From NCBI GenBank assembly GCA_039700805.1, contig JBCAZE010000113.1, forward strand, positions 1-10,600: a stretch of 10,600 bases of DNA, written 5' to 3'. Made by a program: the position numbers and the translations under genes. This DNA comes from CALBPI01 sp039700805. GTDB lineage: Bacteria > Pseudomonadota > Gammaproteobacteria > Steroidobacterales > Woeseiaceae. The notes under the pieces were generated by a model that saw only the letters and a list, made by a program, of their open reading frames with translations, was not told the DNA's origin and ran no database searches. Of this stretch, positions 1-5,911 are shown piece by piece; within the stretch, counting starts at the first letter, position 1; the number at the start of each line of letters is the position of its first letter.

Positions 1-25
1 CTCTGACACGGCCAGTCAAGATCGA

Positions 26-445
26 TTACGCGTTAGAGGAGCGTTTTTTCGTGATGTCAGTGCCTGGCGTGACCGCTGGGGTCACACCAGGTCTGACGGT
101 CCCGATTCGAGTACCGAGAAAATCTGTGTTGAGCTCTCTGATCGCAAAGACAGAGGGCTTGCTCTCATAAGTCTCAACAACCGGTTGAGTTTCAAGCACG
201 CGAAACCATTCGCCGCCACTGATAATTGTTAGCTCAGCAGCACGACGTAGCGCCAAGGTCTGTAGTTCAGCATCGGAAGCATTGGCATTTCCCGTGAAGC
301 TTACGATGAAACGGTGCGGCGCAGTCTGCGCACTCGCGTAACCTGTCTGGTTACCCGGTGTCGCGGCTTCATAGGGTTGTGGATAGTTCGCGCAACCGGT
401 CGTCGTCACAATCAACAGAGCGAAGATAGGGCCATAGCGTCTCAT
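26..445 (-). CDS. CC0125/CC1285-type small lipoprotein
   Basis: Predicted 139-residue envelope lipoprotein of unknown function. The N-terminus (MRRYGPIFALLIVTTTGC) is a short basic stretch, a hydrophobic core and a lipobox-like end with Cys18 as the probable lipidated residue; the residues before the Cys (TTG) are a weak lipobox. Residues about 34-73 (HRFIVSFTGNANAS, then a helix with ALRRAAELT) resemble the conserved core of the CC0125/CC1285 lipoprotein family, recognised from memory. The C-terminal third is low-complexity, rich in Pro, Thr and Gly. An in-frame ATG 33 bases upstream exists, but the start at 445 is preferred because GGGAGG lies about 7 bases upstream and the signal peptide then begins at Met1. 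It is transcribed divergently from the sigma factor gene. The lipoprotein call is fairly sure; its role is unknown. Confidence 0.8.
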   Translation of the reverse strand: MRRYGPIFALLIVTTTGCANYPQPYEAATPGNQTGYASAQTAPHRFIVSFTGNANASDAELQTLALRRAAELTIISGGEWFRVLETQPVVETYESKPSVFAIRELNTDFLGTRIGTVRPGVTPAVTPGTDITKKRSSNA

Positions 446-595
446 TGTGATGCCTCCCAAGGCGTGTTGCGGTCTCAATCGGCTAGCAAAGGTTCACCTT
501 GTCGAATGTTCGCTGTGCCTTTCTTAATATGACCGTGGTTTCACGCTTTTGTTTCAGGGGGCGGGCGTATTAACCAAAAAAATTCCGTAACGTCG

Positions 596-623
596 TGTAA
601 CACTTTGCGAGCAGAGGCGTCTG
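596..623 (+). promoter_or_regulatory. Candidate ECF-type promoter of the sigma/anti-sigma operon
   Basis: TGTAAC at 596-601 is followed after 16 bases by CGTCTG at 618-623. This fits the general ECF promoter pattern (a -35 containing AAC and a -10 containing CGTC). Transcription would start near 630, giving a leader of about 20 bases before the sigma factor ATG at 649, with AGGA at 639-642 as ribosome binding site. ECF sigma factors commonly transcribe their own operon, so autoregulation is plausible. A second GTAAC copy lies exactly 10 bases upstream (587-591). This rests on pattern only. Confidence 0.45.
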
Positions 624-648
624 CATCACCAAAGGCGCAGGAAAGACC

Positions 649-1218
649 ATGCACGCAGTTTCTGATGAACAATTGATCCAATGGGTAGCGAACGGCGATG
701 TGTCCTGTCTCGGCACATTATTCGACCGCTACCAAGATGGGCTCGTCAATTATTGCTGGCAGCTAACCCATAACCAATCGGTTGCAGAAGATCTGGTTCA
801 AGAGGTGTTCCTTCGTCTCTTGAAAAAAGCAGGCTCTTTCCGCGGTGAATCGTCTTTCAAGACGTGGGTCTACCAGATCGCTAGAAATGTCGCGTTCGAT
901 CATATTCGTAAGCAACAACGGCAACGCACGGATACCGATGAGCCGTCGACGCTGCAGGCCACCGTCGTGGATGAACGCAGCGCTGAGCAAGCAGCGGCTG
1001 GACAAGAATCACTCGGGTATCTCGAAAAGTCGCTGGCTAGTTTACCGGCCGACCAAAGAGAGATCATCTGGCTTGGGCGCTGCGAGTTTTCGGATTATCG
1101 CGCGCTGGCCAGTGCACTGGGATGTACGGCTCAGGCCGCACGCGTACGTATGCACCGGGCGATGAAAGCCCTGAATGAGGTGTTCAACCAACTACAAGGA
1201 GTTGAAGTCGATGTCTGA
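649..1218 (+). CDS. RNA polymerase sigma factor, ECF subfamily
   Basis: A 189-residue ECF (group 4) sigma factor that would direct RNA polymerase to a dedicated set of promoters. Region 2 spans about residues 20-92 and shows the typical core-binding and -10 recognition motifs: AEDLVQEVFLRL, then FRGESSFKTWVYQIARNVAFD and the basic run HIRKQQRQR. Region 4 spans about 124-178, with SLPADQREIIWL and a helix-turn-helix around YRALASALGCTAQAARVRMHRA. There is no region 1 or 3, as expected for ECF factors, and the length is normal. The start has AGGA 6-7 bases upstream. The gene overlaps the next one by 8 bases, so sigma factor and partner are probably made together. The exact ECF group is not assigned. 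Confidence 0.93.
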   Translation: MHAVSDEQLIQWVANGDVSCLGTLFDRYQDGLVNYCWQLTHNQSVAEDLVQEVFLRLLKKAGSFRGESSFKTWVYQIARNVAFDHIRKQQRQRTDTDEPSTLQATVVDERSAEQAAAGQESLGYLEKSLASLPADQREIIWLGRCEFSDYRALASALGCTAQAARVRMHRAMKALNEVFNQLQGVEVDV

Positions 1219-1927
1219 CTCTATCCACGATGACCGCGATATTCGCGGAATGGGTGGTCCTGACGACGATTTGTGGGATCAGCTAGATCAATTGCCCCGT
1301 CAACGTGCCAGCGGGGATCTTCGGCGGCGTGTCATGATGGCTGTGCACGAGGCACACGACGCTAAGCAAGCGCGCCGAGGATGGCTGACGTTTCTTGGGC
1401 TTCCACAGGCCAAGGCGGGATTCGCGATGGCGGCCTCTTGCGTGCTTGGTCTGTTGATTGGAGCAGGGCTGTCCGACGTAAAAGACGAAAAGGTCGACAC
1501 GCGTGTCGCGGAGCTTGAACTCAGGATGGATGCGATGGGGCGTGAGTTGCTCATCAGTCGTCTGGATGCTGCTTCGCCTTCCGACCGGTTGGCTGCCGTA
1601 CTCGCTGCCGCTGAATATGATGGCAGCGATCAGACGGTCAGTGCGGCATTGCTCGCACGCGCGGTCAACGACCCCGTTTCTTCAGTCCGTGCAGCCGCCA
1701 TTTCATCCTTGGGCAGCGGCGTCAACAGACAGCCGGTGGCGGACGAGCTCCTTCGATTGCTACAGCAGTATGACTCGCCGACCGTTCAGTTAGCGATTAT
1801 CGATGCGTTGTTGCGTCATGGTGATGCGGCGGTTGTCGATGCATTGAAAGAGCGAGCGGCACAACAAGAGTTACACCCAGCGCTCGTTGACTATGTCACC
1901 CAAACCACAGCGAGGACAACGACATGA
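1211..1927 (+). CDS. Probable membrane anti-sigma factor with HEAT-like repeats
   Basis: A 238-residue single-pass membrane protein, placed where an anti-sigma factor is expected. Residues 1-65 are charged and presumably cytoplasmic (the DDLWDQLDQLPRQRAS region and the basic DLRRRVMMAVHEAH helix); this part would bind the sigma factor. A membrane segment lies at about 68-88 (AGFAMAASCVLGLLIGAGL). A possible coiled coil follows at 96-118, then alpha-helical repeats at about 125-215 of HEAT type, such as DPVSSVRAAAISSL and DSPTVQLAIIDALLRHGD, presumably periplasmic. No HisxxxCysxxCys zinc anti-sigma motif is present. The start at 1211 is chosen over an upstream ATG (1175) because AAGGAG sits 9 bases before it and the overlap with the sigma gene is only 8 bases. 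Topology and anti-sigma role are inferred. Confidence 0.75.
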   Translation: MSDSIHDDRDIRGMGGPDDDLWDQLDQLPRQRASGDLRRRVMMAVHEAHDAKQARRGWLTFLGLPQAKAGFAMAASCVLGLLIGAGLSDVKDEKVDTRVAELELRMDAMGRELLISRLDAASPSDRLAAVLAAAEYDGSDQTVSAALLARAVNDPVSSVRAAAISSLGSGVNRQPVADELLRLLQQYDSPTVQLAIIDALLRHGDAAVVDALKERAAQQELHPALVDYVTQTTARTTT

Positions 1928-2760
1928 ATAGAAAGGACTATGCAATAGGGCTTGCCGCAGCCATCGTGCTGGCGCCGACAGTGTTGGCAGATTCCCGAGT
2001 GGAGCGTGTGTTCACGGAGACGTTTGAAGTTGGATCGAATCCTGAGCTCACAATCAAAAACATTTGGGGCAACATCACGGTGCTTCGCGGTAAGCCTGGG
2101 CGGATATCGGTTGAGGTGAGTGAAGATCGTAGCGCTGCCGATCGCGAGGCGTTTGACCTCAGTCTTGAAATGATCCCATTGCGTATCGAGCAGCAGGGTG
2201 ATGCGGTCAGTTTGATTGTCGGAAGACGGAGAGAGAACCAAGATCAACATTGGCATTGCGATGAATGCCGGGCGCAGTATCAGTTCGTTGCAACCGTTCC
2301 AGCGAACACAACGCTGAATTTGAAGGCCATCAATGACGGCGACGTGACGGTAAGCGACATCGACGGTGTCGTTTCGGCGCGGAACGTCAATGGGTCGGTT
2401 TTCGTTGAAGGATTGCGTGATTGCGACAGTTTGAAAAGCGTGAATGGCGAAATCAACGCATCTCTGAACGCCAGTTTGCCGAGTGACTGCAACGTCGAAA
2501 CAGTCAACGGGGACATTACGTTTGGCGTGTCGCCCAAATCGGACTTTCGGTTAGCGCTGACGCAGATGAACGGTCGTGTCTATAGCGAGATCGATGTCGA
2601 CGAGCTTGATGTTGAGCCAGCGATCGAGACCAAGAAAAGAGGCGGTAGGCTTCATTACAAAATTCGCCAGCCTGCTGGACTTCGTGTCGGCAATGGTAAT
2701 GGCGCCACATTTCATGTTGAGTCGCTGAACGGCGACGTATCGATAGTAGAGGTAGAGTAA
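1924..2760 (+). CDS. Exported DUF4097-type beta-repeat protein, first copy
   Basis: A 278-residue secreted protein with a signal peptide (cleavage likely after VLA at residues 20-22). The mature part is a ladder of short beta-strands of the DUF4097 kind (putative adhesin, related to bactofilin-like folds). Recurrent N-G turns mark it: NVNGSV (154-159), SVNGEI (172-177), TVNGDI (193-198), QMNGRV (214-219) and SLNGDV (267-272). Residues 109-115 read HWHCDEC, a CXXC flanked by histidines and unusual for such repeats; two more cysteines lie at 167 and 189. The ATG overlaps the anti-sigma stop by 4 bases, with GAGGA 7 bases upstream, so the gene is translationally coupled. Localisation (periplasm or cell surface) and role are inferred; DUF4097 proteins have no settled biochemical function. 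Confidence 0.82.
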   Translation: MNRKDYAIGLAAAIVLAPTVLADSRVERVFTETFEVGSNPELTIKNIWGNITVLRGKPGRISVEVSEDRSAADREAFDLSLEMIPLRIEQQGDAVSLIVGRRRENQDQHWHCDECRAQYQFVATVPANTTLNLKAINDGDVTVSDIDGVVSARNVNGSVFVEGLRDCDSLKSVNGEINASLNASLPSDCNVETVNGDITFGVSPKSDFRLALTQMNGRVYSEIDVDELDVEPAIETKKRGGRLHYKIRQPAGLRVGNGNGATFHVESLNGDVSIVEVE

Positions 2761-2762
2761 TC

Positions 2763-3590
2763 ATGATCAGAACATCTATACATTCACGCATTAGTGCGTT
2801 GTTGCTGATCATCGGCGTGTGCTTGTTCGCCGCCGCTGACGCAAGAGCCCAAGTGGCACCGATCATTATCCCTTTGTCACAGCCAGGCAAACCCATGACG
2901 CTGGACTTGAACATGTTGTCGGCGAAGCTCGAGGTGATTGGCGAATCAAGGGATGATGTGTCGGTTGAAGTGTCCGGCAAATCTAGCAATCGACGCATCG
3001 TGACACCTTCGGGTAGCAAACCGATTAACGCGGCAAGCTATCAATTGAAGGCGTTCGAGGATGGCAACGAGGTGCTATTGCGATCGTCCTGGAGCAATAG
3101 TTCGCCAACGGTCGTTGTGCGCGTGCCGGCAGATGCATCCTTGAAGGTCCGGGTAACCAACGATAGCGATATTGAAGTTCGGGACGTACGTGGTGATCTG
3201 GATCTTAAAAACGTCAATGGTCCGATCACAGTGACTGGTGCCGCAGGCGCAGTGATCGCTGAGTCGATCAACGATGATGTCACGATTCACTACGGTGATA
3301 TGCGCCAATTCGACGCTTCGTCATTGCTATCGGTAAACGGCACGCTCGACCTCGGGCTCCCGCCATCTGCTGGCGCTGAAATTCATATCGATACGTCACG
3401 CGGCGAGATCGTTTCGGACTATGAAATAGAGGTGTTGCCGCCAAAGGCTAATGTTGAACGCAATAAGCGAGGCAGCGGCACGGAGATTCGTGTTGAACAA
3501 GTGATCGTAGGCCGCATTAAGGGTGGTGGACCTGTCATTCTGATGAAGACCCTCAACGGAGATGTATCGATCAGCGATTCAAGCGAATAA
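2763..3590 (+). CDS. Exported DUF4097-type beta-repeat protein, second copy
   Basis: A 275-residue secreted protein, probably a diverged tandem duplicate of the preceding gene. The signal peptide covers residues 1-29, with cleavage likely after ARA. Beta-strand repeats recur with the same N-G turns: NVNGPI (150-155), SVNGTL (190-195) and TLNGDV (263-268). The two neighbours share a closely similar end, SLNGDVSI versus TLNGDVSI, and a matching VPA/N-D segment in the middle (VPANTTLNLKAINDGDV versus VPADASLKVRVTNDSDI). Unlike the first copy it has no cysteine in the mature part, so the CXXC has no counterpart here. It begins 2 bases after the upstream stop, with AGAGG about 10 bases before the ATG, and is the last gene before a strong terminator. 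Function is unknown beyond an envelope role inferred from context. Confidence 0.82.
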   Translation: MIRTSIHSRISALLLIIGVCLFAAADARAQVAPIIIPLSQPGKPMTLDLNMLSAKLEVIGESRDDVSVEVSGKSSNRRIVTPSGSKPINAASYQLKAFEDGNEVLLRSSWSNSSPTVVVRVPADASLKVRVTNDSDIEVRDVRGDLDLKNVNGPITVTGAAGAVIAESINDDVTIHYGDMRQFDASSLLSVNGTLDLGLPPSAGAEIHIDTSRGEIVSDYEIEVLPPKANVERNKRGSGTEIRVEQVIVGRIKGGGPVILMKTLNGDVSISDSSE

Positions 3591-3608
3591 GAGATCGCTC
3601 GCATGACG

Positions 3609-3643
3609 AAAAAGGCCCTGCGGTTTCGATCGCAGGGCCTTTA
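3609..3643. terminator. Bidirectional intrinsic terminator between convergent genes
   Basis: A perfect 12-base-pair stem (AAAGGCCCTGCG at 3611-3622 with CGCAGGGCCTTT at 3631-3642) closes an 8-base loop. On the minus strand the stem ends in five Ts. On the plus strand only three Ts follow the GC-rich stem, so it should be stronger for the FHA gene arriving from the right, but it can serve both. It lies 18 bases after the second DUF4097 stop and about 34 bases beyond the FHA gene stop. Confidence 0.9.
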
Positions 3644-3676
3644 ATGTGTTGTGCTTTCAACGCGGTGAGACAGAGG

Positions 3677-5005
3677 TCAGTCGCTAGTGCCACTCTTGCC
3701 GCTGTCGGGTGCGGGAACAGTTGCGTCTTCGTTAGCAAGATCCGCAACACTCAAAGACCGCAAGACGCGGGTTTCTGTCTGTTGTGACGTGTCGTCTTCA
3801 GCAGCACGCGGTGCGGCAAGTTCGTTCACATACTTCAATCGAAACTCACCGATCACAATAATATCGTGATGTCGGAGGTTGCCTTGTCGCAACTCTCTCG
3901 AGTTTAGAGTAACGCCATTCGTGCTATTAACGTCGGCGAGCGATGCGGATGTTGCGTCGCAGATCAAGATCGCATGGTGCCGGCTGACCCATTTGGAATC
4001 GAGAACAATATCATTGTGTGGGGCACGCCCGATCAGCACCTTGCGGCGTGAGATCACATGCCTTTGTAATAACTCTCCGTTGCGATTGACGAGAATCTCA
4101 CCAAGGGGTGCGGCCCCTTTGTTTGATGGTTGTTTCTTGCCGTCGTTGAACGTGTCGTATTTTTGCAGCGTGATGTTCTGGATCTGAGTCGTGTCGTTGC
4201 TCTGCGCCCTTGACTCTCGTGTATGCGGCTGAACGTTTTCGAGCGCCAATAGAACATCGCCCGATTCCAGCGTGCCGCCTTCGTTGTTGGCTGCATGATC
4301 AATGGCGCTAACAATATAGCCAGCAAGACCATTGGAAAGCCGAACGAGGTTATCGATCGCGGCATTATGTGCGCTCAGCCCACGCTCGACGAGCACATGC
4401 TCGATGAATTGCCGTGCTTCCTGATCGCTCATCGGTTCGATGTCGATCTCAGCGCAAACGCGTTTTCTCACTTCACCCATGAGCTCAGCGGCGGCAATGT
4501 CTTTAAGGTTAGGGCCGCCCGTGAGAATAAGGCGACAGACAGACTCGCTGCGATGACGAAGACCCGCGAGTTTGTTGATCACCTCAAGTACTTTCGGGCT
4601 GGCACGGTCCACATGCTCTATGGCGATCAGTGGTGGCAGGCCAGCAATGGTTTGGTGCTCACAGATCATGCTGGTGACCGAAAGGAGCTCGGACTGACGT
4701 GCATCTTCGATTTCGTAGCCAAACGCGCTGAGTATCTCGGCAAGGAAACCGCCCACTGTATTGTTGGCAGCGTCGATGATTGCTGTATTCAGTGTTTCGT
4801 ACTGGATGTCATCTGTCGGCAGCTTATCGCAGAAGTGCTCAATGATTGAGGTAACACCCGCGCCCGGCTCGGCAGTGATCAGTGCCAGGCCATTTCGGTT
4901 GTTATACATGCCCTCAAGCGCGGCGAGGGTCTCGACTTGTTTCAGTCCCTCGTAAAACGCCGGCGTTTCTTTCGCTCTGTTGTCCGTCACGATGTGAGTT
5001 TCCAT
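3677..5005 (-). CDS. Degenerate ExeA-like AAA domain fused to an FHA domain
   Basis: A 442-residue, apparently soluble protein. Residues about 12-240 follow the ExeA/GspA-type AAA layout: an N-terminal AFYEGLKQVETLAAL stretch, a P-loop-like AEPGAGVTS (45-53), LIAIEHVDRA (126-135) at the Walker B place, a sensor-like RLILTGGPNL (158-167) and a basic VRKRV before the lid. The P-loop Lys is Val51, and the Walker B Asp-Glu is Glu130-His131, so ATP hydrolysis looks lost. Residues about 315-393 form a canonical FHA domain that binds phosphothreonine peptides, with GR (326-327), SRHH (341-344) and NSTNG (360-364). A polar linker (260-300) joins the two, and the tail is acidic and disordered. ExeA itself ends in a peptidoglycan-binding domain instead. 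The start lacks a clear Shine-Dalgarno. It stands alone, divergent from ccmA. A scaffold role is inferred. Confidence 0.85.
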   Translation of the reverse strand: METHIVTDNRAKETPAFYEGLKQVETLAALEGMYNNRNGLALITAEPGAGVTSIIEHFCDKLPTDDIQYETLNTAIIDAANNTVGGFLAEILSAFGYEIEDARQSELLSVTSMICEHQTIAGLPPLIAIEHVDRASPKVLEVINKLAGLRHRSESVCRLILTGGPNLKDIAAAELMGEVRKRVCAEIDIEPMSDQEARQFIEHVLVERGLSAHNAAIDNLVRLSNGLAGYIVSAIDHAANNEGGTLESGDVLLALENVQPHTRESRAQSNDTTQIQNITLQKYDTFNDGKKQPSNKGAAPLGEILVNRNGELLQRHVISRRKVLIGRAPHNDIVLDSKWVSRHHAILICDATSASLADVNSTNGVTLNSRELRQGNLRHHDIIVIGEFRLKYVNELAAPRAAEDDTSQQTETRVLRSLSVADLANEDATVPAPDSGKSGTSD

Positions 5006-5209
5006 CGGGTGTTCTAATTATGATCCCCCGTTGTCTAGCGCCGCCTAACCGACATAAAAACAACGTAGAAGAAGTCTAACCAACCGCTTCGGCTGATGTA
5101 AAATTACAAAAACATGACCTGTCTCTTGGTGCGAAGAAATCCCGGCAATATGGGCATTTTGTGCCTAATTTTGGTTGGTCAAAGTTAATCTTTGTTGTTA
5201 GATCCAGTG

Positions 5210-5215
5210 TACAAT
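5210..5215 (+). promoter_or_regulatory. Possible -10 element of the ccm operon promoter
   Basis: TACAAT matches five of six bases of the sigma-70 -10 consensus. It lies about 55 bases before the proposed ccmA start, in the A/T-rich intergenic region. No good -35 stands at 16-18 bases upstream; the nearest is a poor TTAATC with a 19-base spacer, so activation by a regulator would be needed. Weak evidence. Confidence 0.25.
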
Positions 5216-5250
5216 TCATTGAAAAAAAGCGATTTAACATGTTTTTTCAA

Positions 5251-5266
5251 CTATCTCGCGATATAG
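5251..5266. repeat. 16-base near-palindrome before the ccmA start
   Basis: CTATCTCGCGATATAG reads nearly the same on both strands: TCGCGA is a perfect core and the CTAT/ATAG arms match, with a single mismatched pair. It ends 3 bases before the GTG chosen for ccmA, in the place where a ribosome binding site would normally lie. It could be an operator or a small RNA hairpin; chance is also possible. Confidence 0.4.
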
Positions 5267-5269
5267 CGA

Positions 5270-5911
5270 GTGGGGCACAAGCATTTGGTTGATGTAGCGC
5301 TCACCGTGCGCGAATTAGACGTTTTTCGCGGCGATCGCTGTCTGCTTCAGGGGCTGAATCTCTCAGTCGAGGGCGGTGATGTGGTTCATCTGGTTGGACC
5401 GAATGGCTGCGGTAAGACGTCACTGCTACGCATCTTGGCGGGTTTGACACCACCAACGAAAGGGTCGCTGTCGTGGAATGGTCAACCGCTCGCGTCACAT
5501 CGCAGCGAGTTTCTTCAATCGACAGCGTGGCTTGGCCATCTTCCCGGACTGAAACGTGACCTGACGCTCGAGGAGAACATCCTTTTTGATAATTCGCTGA
5601 GACGCCAGCGTGATCGTCGCCAACTCGATGAAATCATCGGACGGCTCGGACTCGAGAGCCGCTTGCAAGTTCGAGCCGGTGGCCTCTCCGCCGGACAACA
5701 GCGGCGCGCGGCCTTGGCACGCGTTCTCATGTCGGATGCCGGACTCTGGTTGCTCGACGAGCCGCTCACTAATCTCGATAGCGATGGACGTGCGTTGGTG
5801 ATCGATTGTATGGCCGAACACGCCGCGACGGGTGGCGCGATTATCTTTGCGGCGCATACCGACGTCACGATTCCGGGTCGATCCGTGAGGCGGTTGGAGT
5901 GGCAAAGTTGA
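5270..5911 (+). CDS. ccmA: Haem exporter ATP-binding protein CcmA
   Basis: ATPase subunit of the CcmAB ABC transporter, which uses ATP hydrolysis to release haem-loaded CcmE from CcmC/CcmD during cytochrome c maturation (System I). All ABC elements are present: Walker A GPNGCGKTS (43-51), signature LSAGQQRR (139-146), Walker B LWLLDEP (159-165), D-loop LTNLD and the switch His196. At 213 residues it has the usual family length. The start is uncertain. GTG 5270 has no Shine-Dalgarno; TTG 5285 has a weak GGGG upstream and would give 208 residues; GTG 5306 would give 201 and trim the conserved first strand. Family comparison from memory places the start near residues 1-8. First gene of the ccm operon; its stop overlaps the proposed ccmB start. 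Confidence 0.93.
   Translation: MGHKHLVDVALTVRELDVFRGDRCLLQGLNLSVEGGDVVHLVGPNGCGKTSLLRILAGLTPPTKGSLSWNGQPLASHRSEFLQSTAWLGHLPGLKRDLTLEENILFDNSLRRQRDRRQLDEIIGRLGLESRLQVRAGGLSAGQQRRAALARVLMSDAGLWLLDEPLTNLDSDGRALVIDCMAEHAATGGAIIFAAHTDVTIPGRSVRRLEWQS

Larger units (their letters stand above)
5006..5269. other. A/T-rich divergent intergenic region (FHA gene / ccm operon)
   Basis: This 264-base stretch, richer in A and T than its flanks, must hold the start signals of both the FHA gene (leftward) and the ccm operon (rightward). Visible elements are an inverted repeat TGTAAaaTTACA at 5097-5108, a -10-like TACAAT at 5210-5215 with no convincing -35, and a near-palindrome that begins at 5251 beside the ccmA start. 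I found no clear FNR/ANR or CRP half-site pair and no RNA gene. Confidence 0.5.

Noticed and set aside
314..532. Plus-strand 72-codon open frame across the lipoprotein gene and into the intergenic region
   Set aside because: It is antisense to a gene with a convincing signal peptide and ribosome binding site, and its translation is Arg-rich with no family resemblance.
3909..3934. GTAAC-N17-CGTC on the plus strand, similar to the candidate ECF promoter
   Set aside because: It lies inside the FHA coding region and points antisense to it, with no plus-strand gene behind it. It shows that the short motif can arise by chance.
4295..4849. 184-codon plus-strand open frame inside the FHA gene
   Set aside because: It is antisense to the AAA domain, whose motifs and frame are clear, and shows no domain of its own.
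5150..5172. Small hairpin (GGCA-TTTTG-TGCC) followed by AATTTT in the intergenic region, as a terminator
   Set aside because: The stem is only 4 base pairs and there is no proper U-tract; no gene ends just before it.
5239..5292. A 17-codon open frame (ATG at 5239) between the candidate -10 element and ccmA, as a leader peptide
   Set aside because: No Shine-Dalgarno, no run of regulatory codons and no following terminator/antiterminator pair; it overlaps the ccmA start out of frame and is most likely chance.
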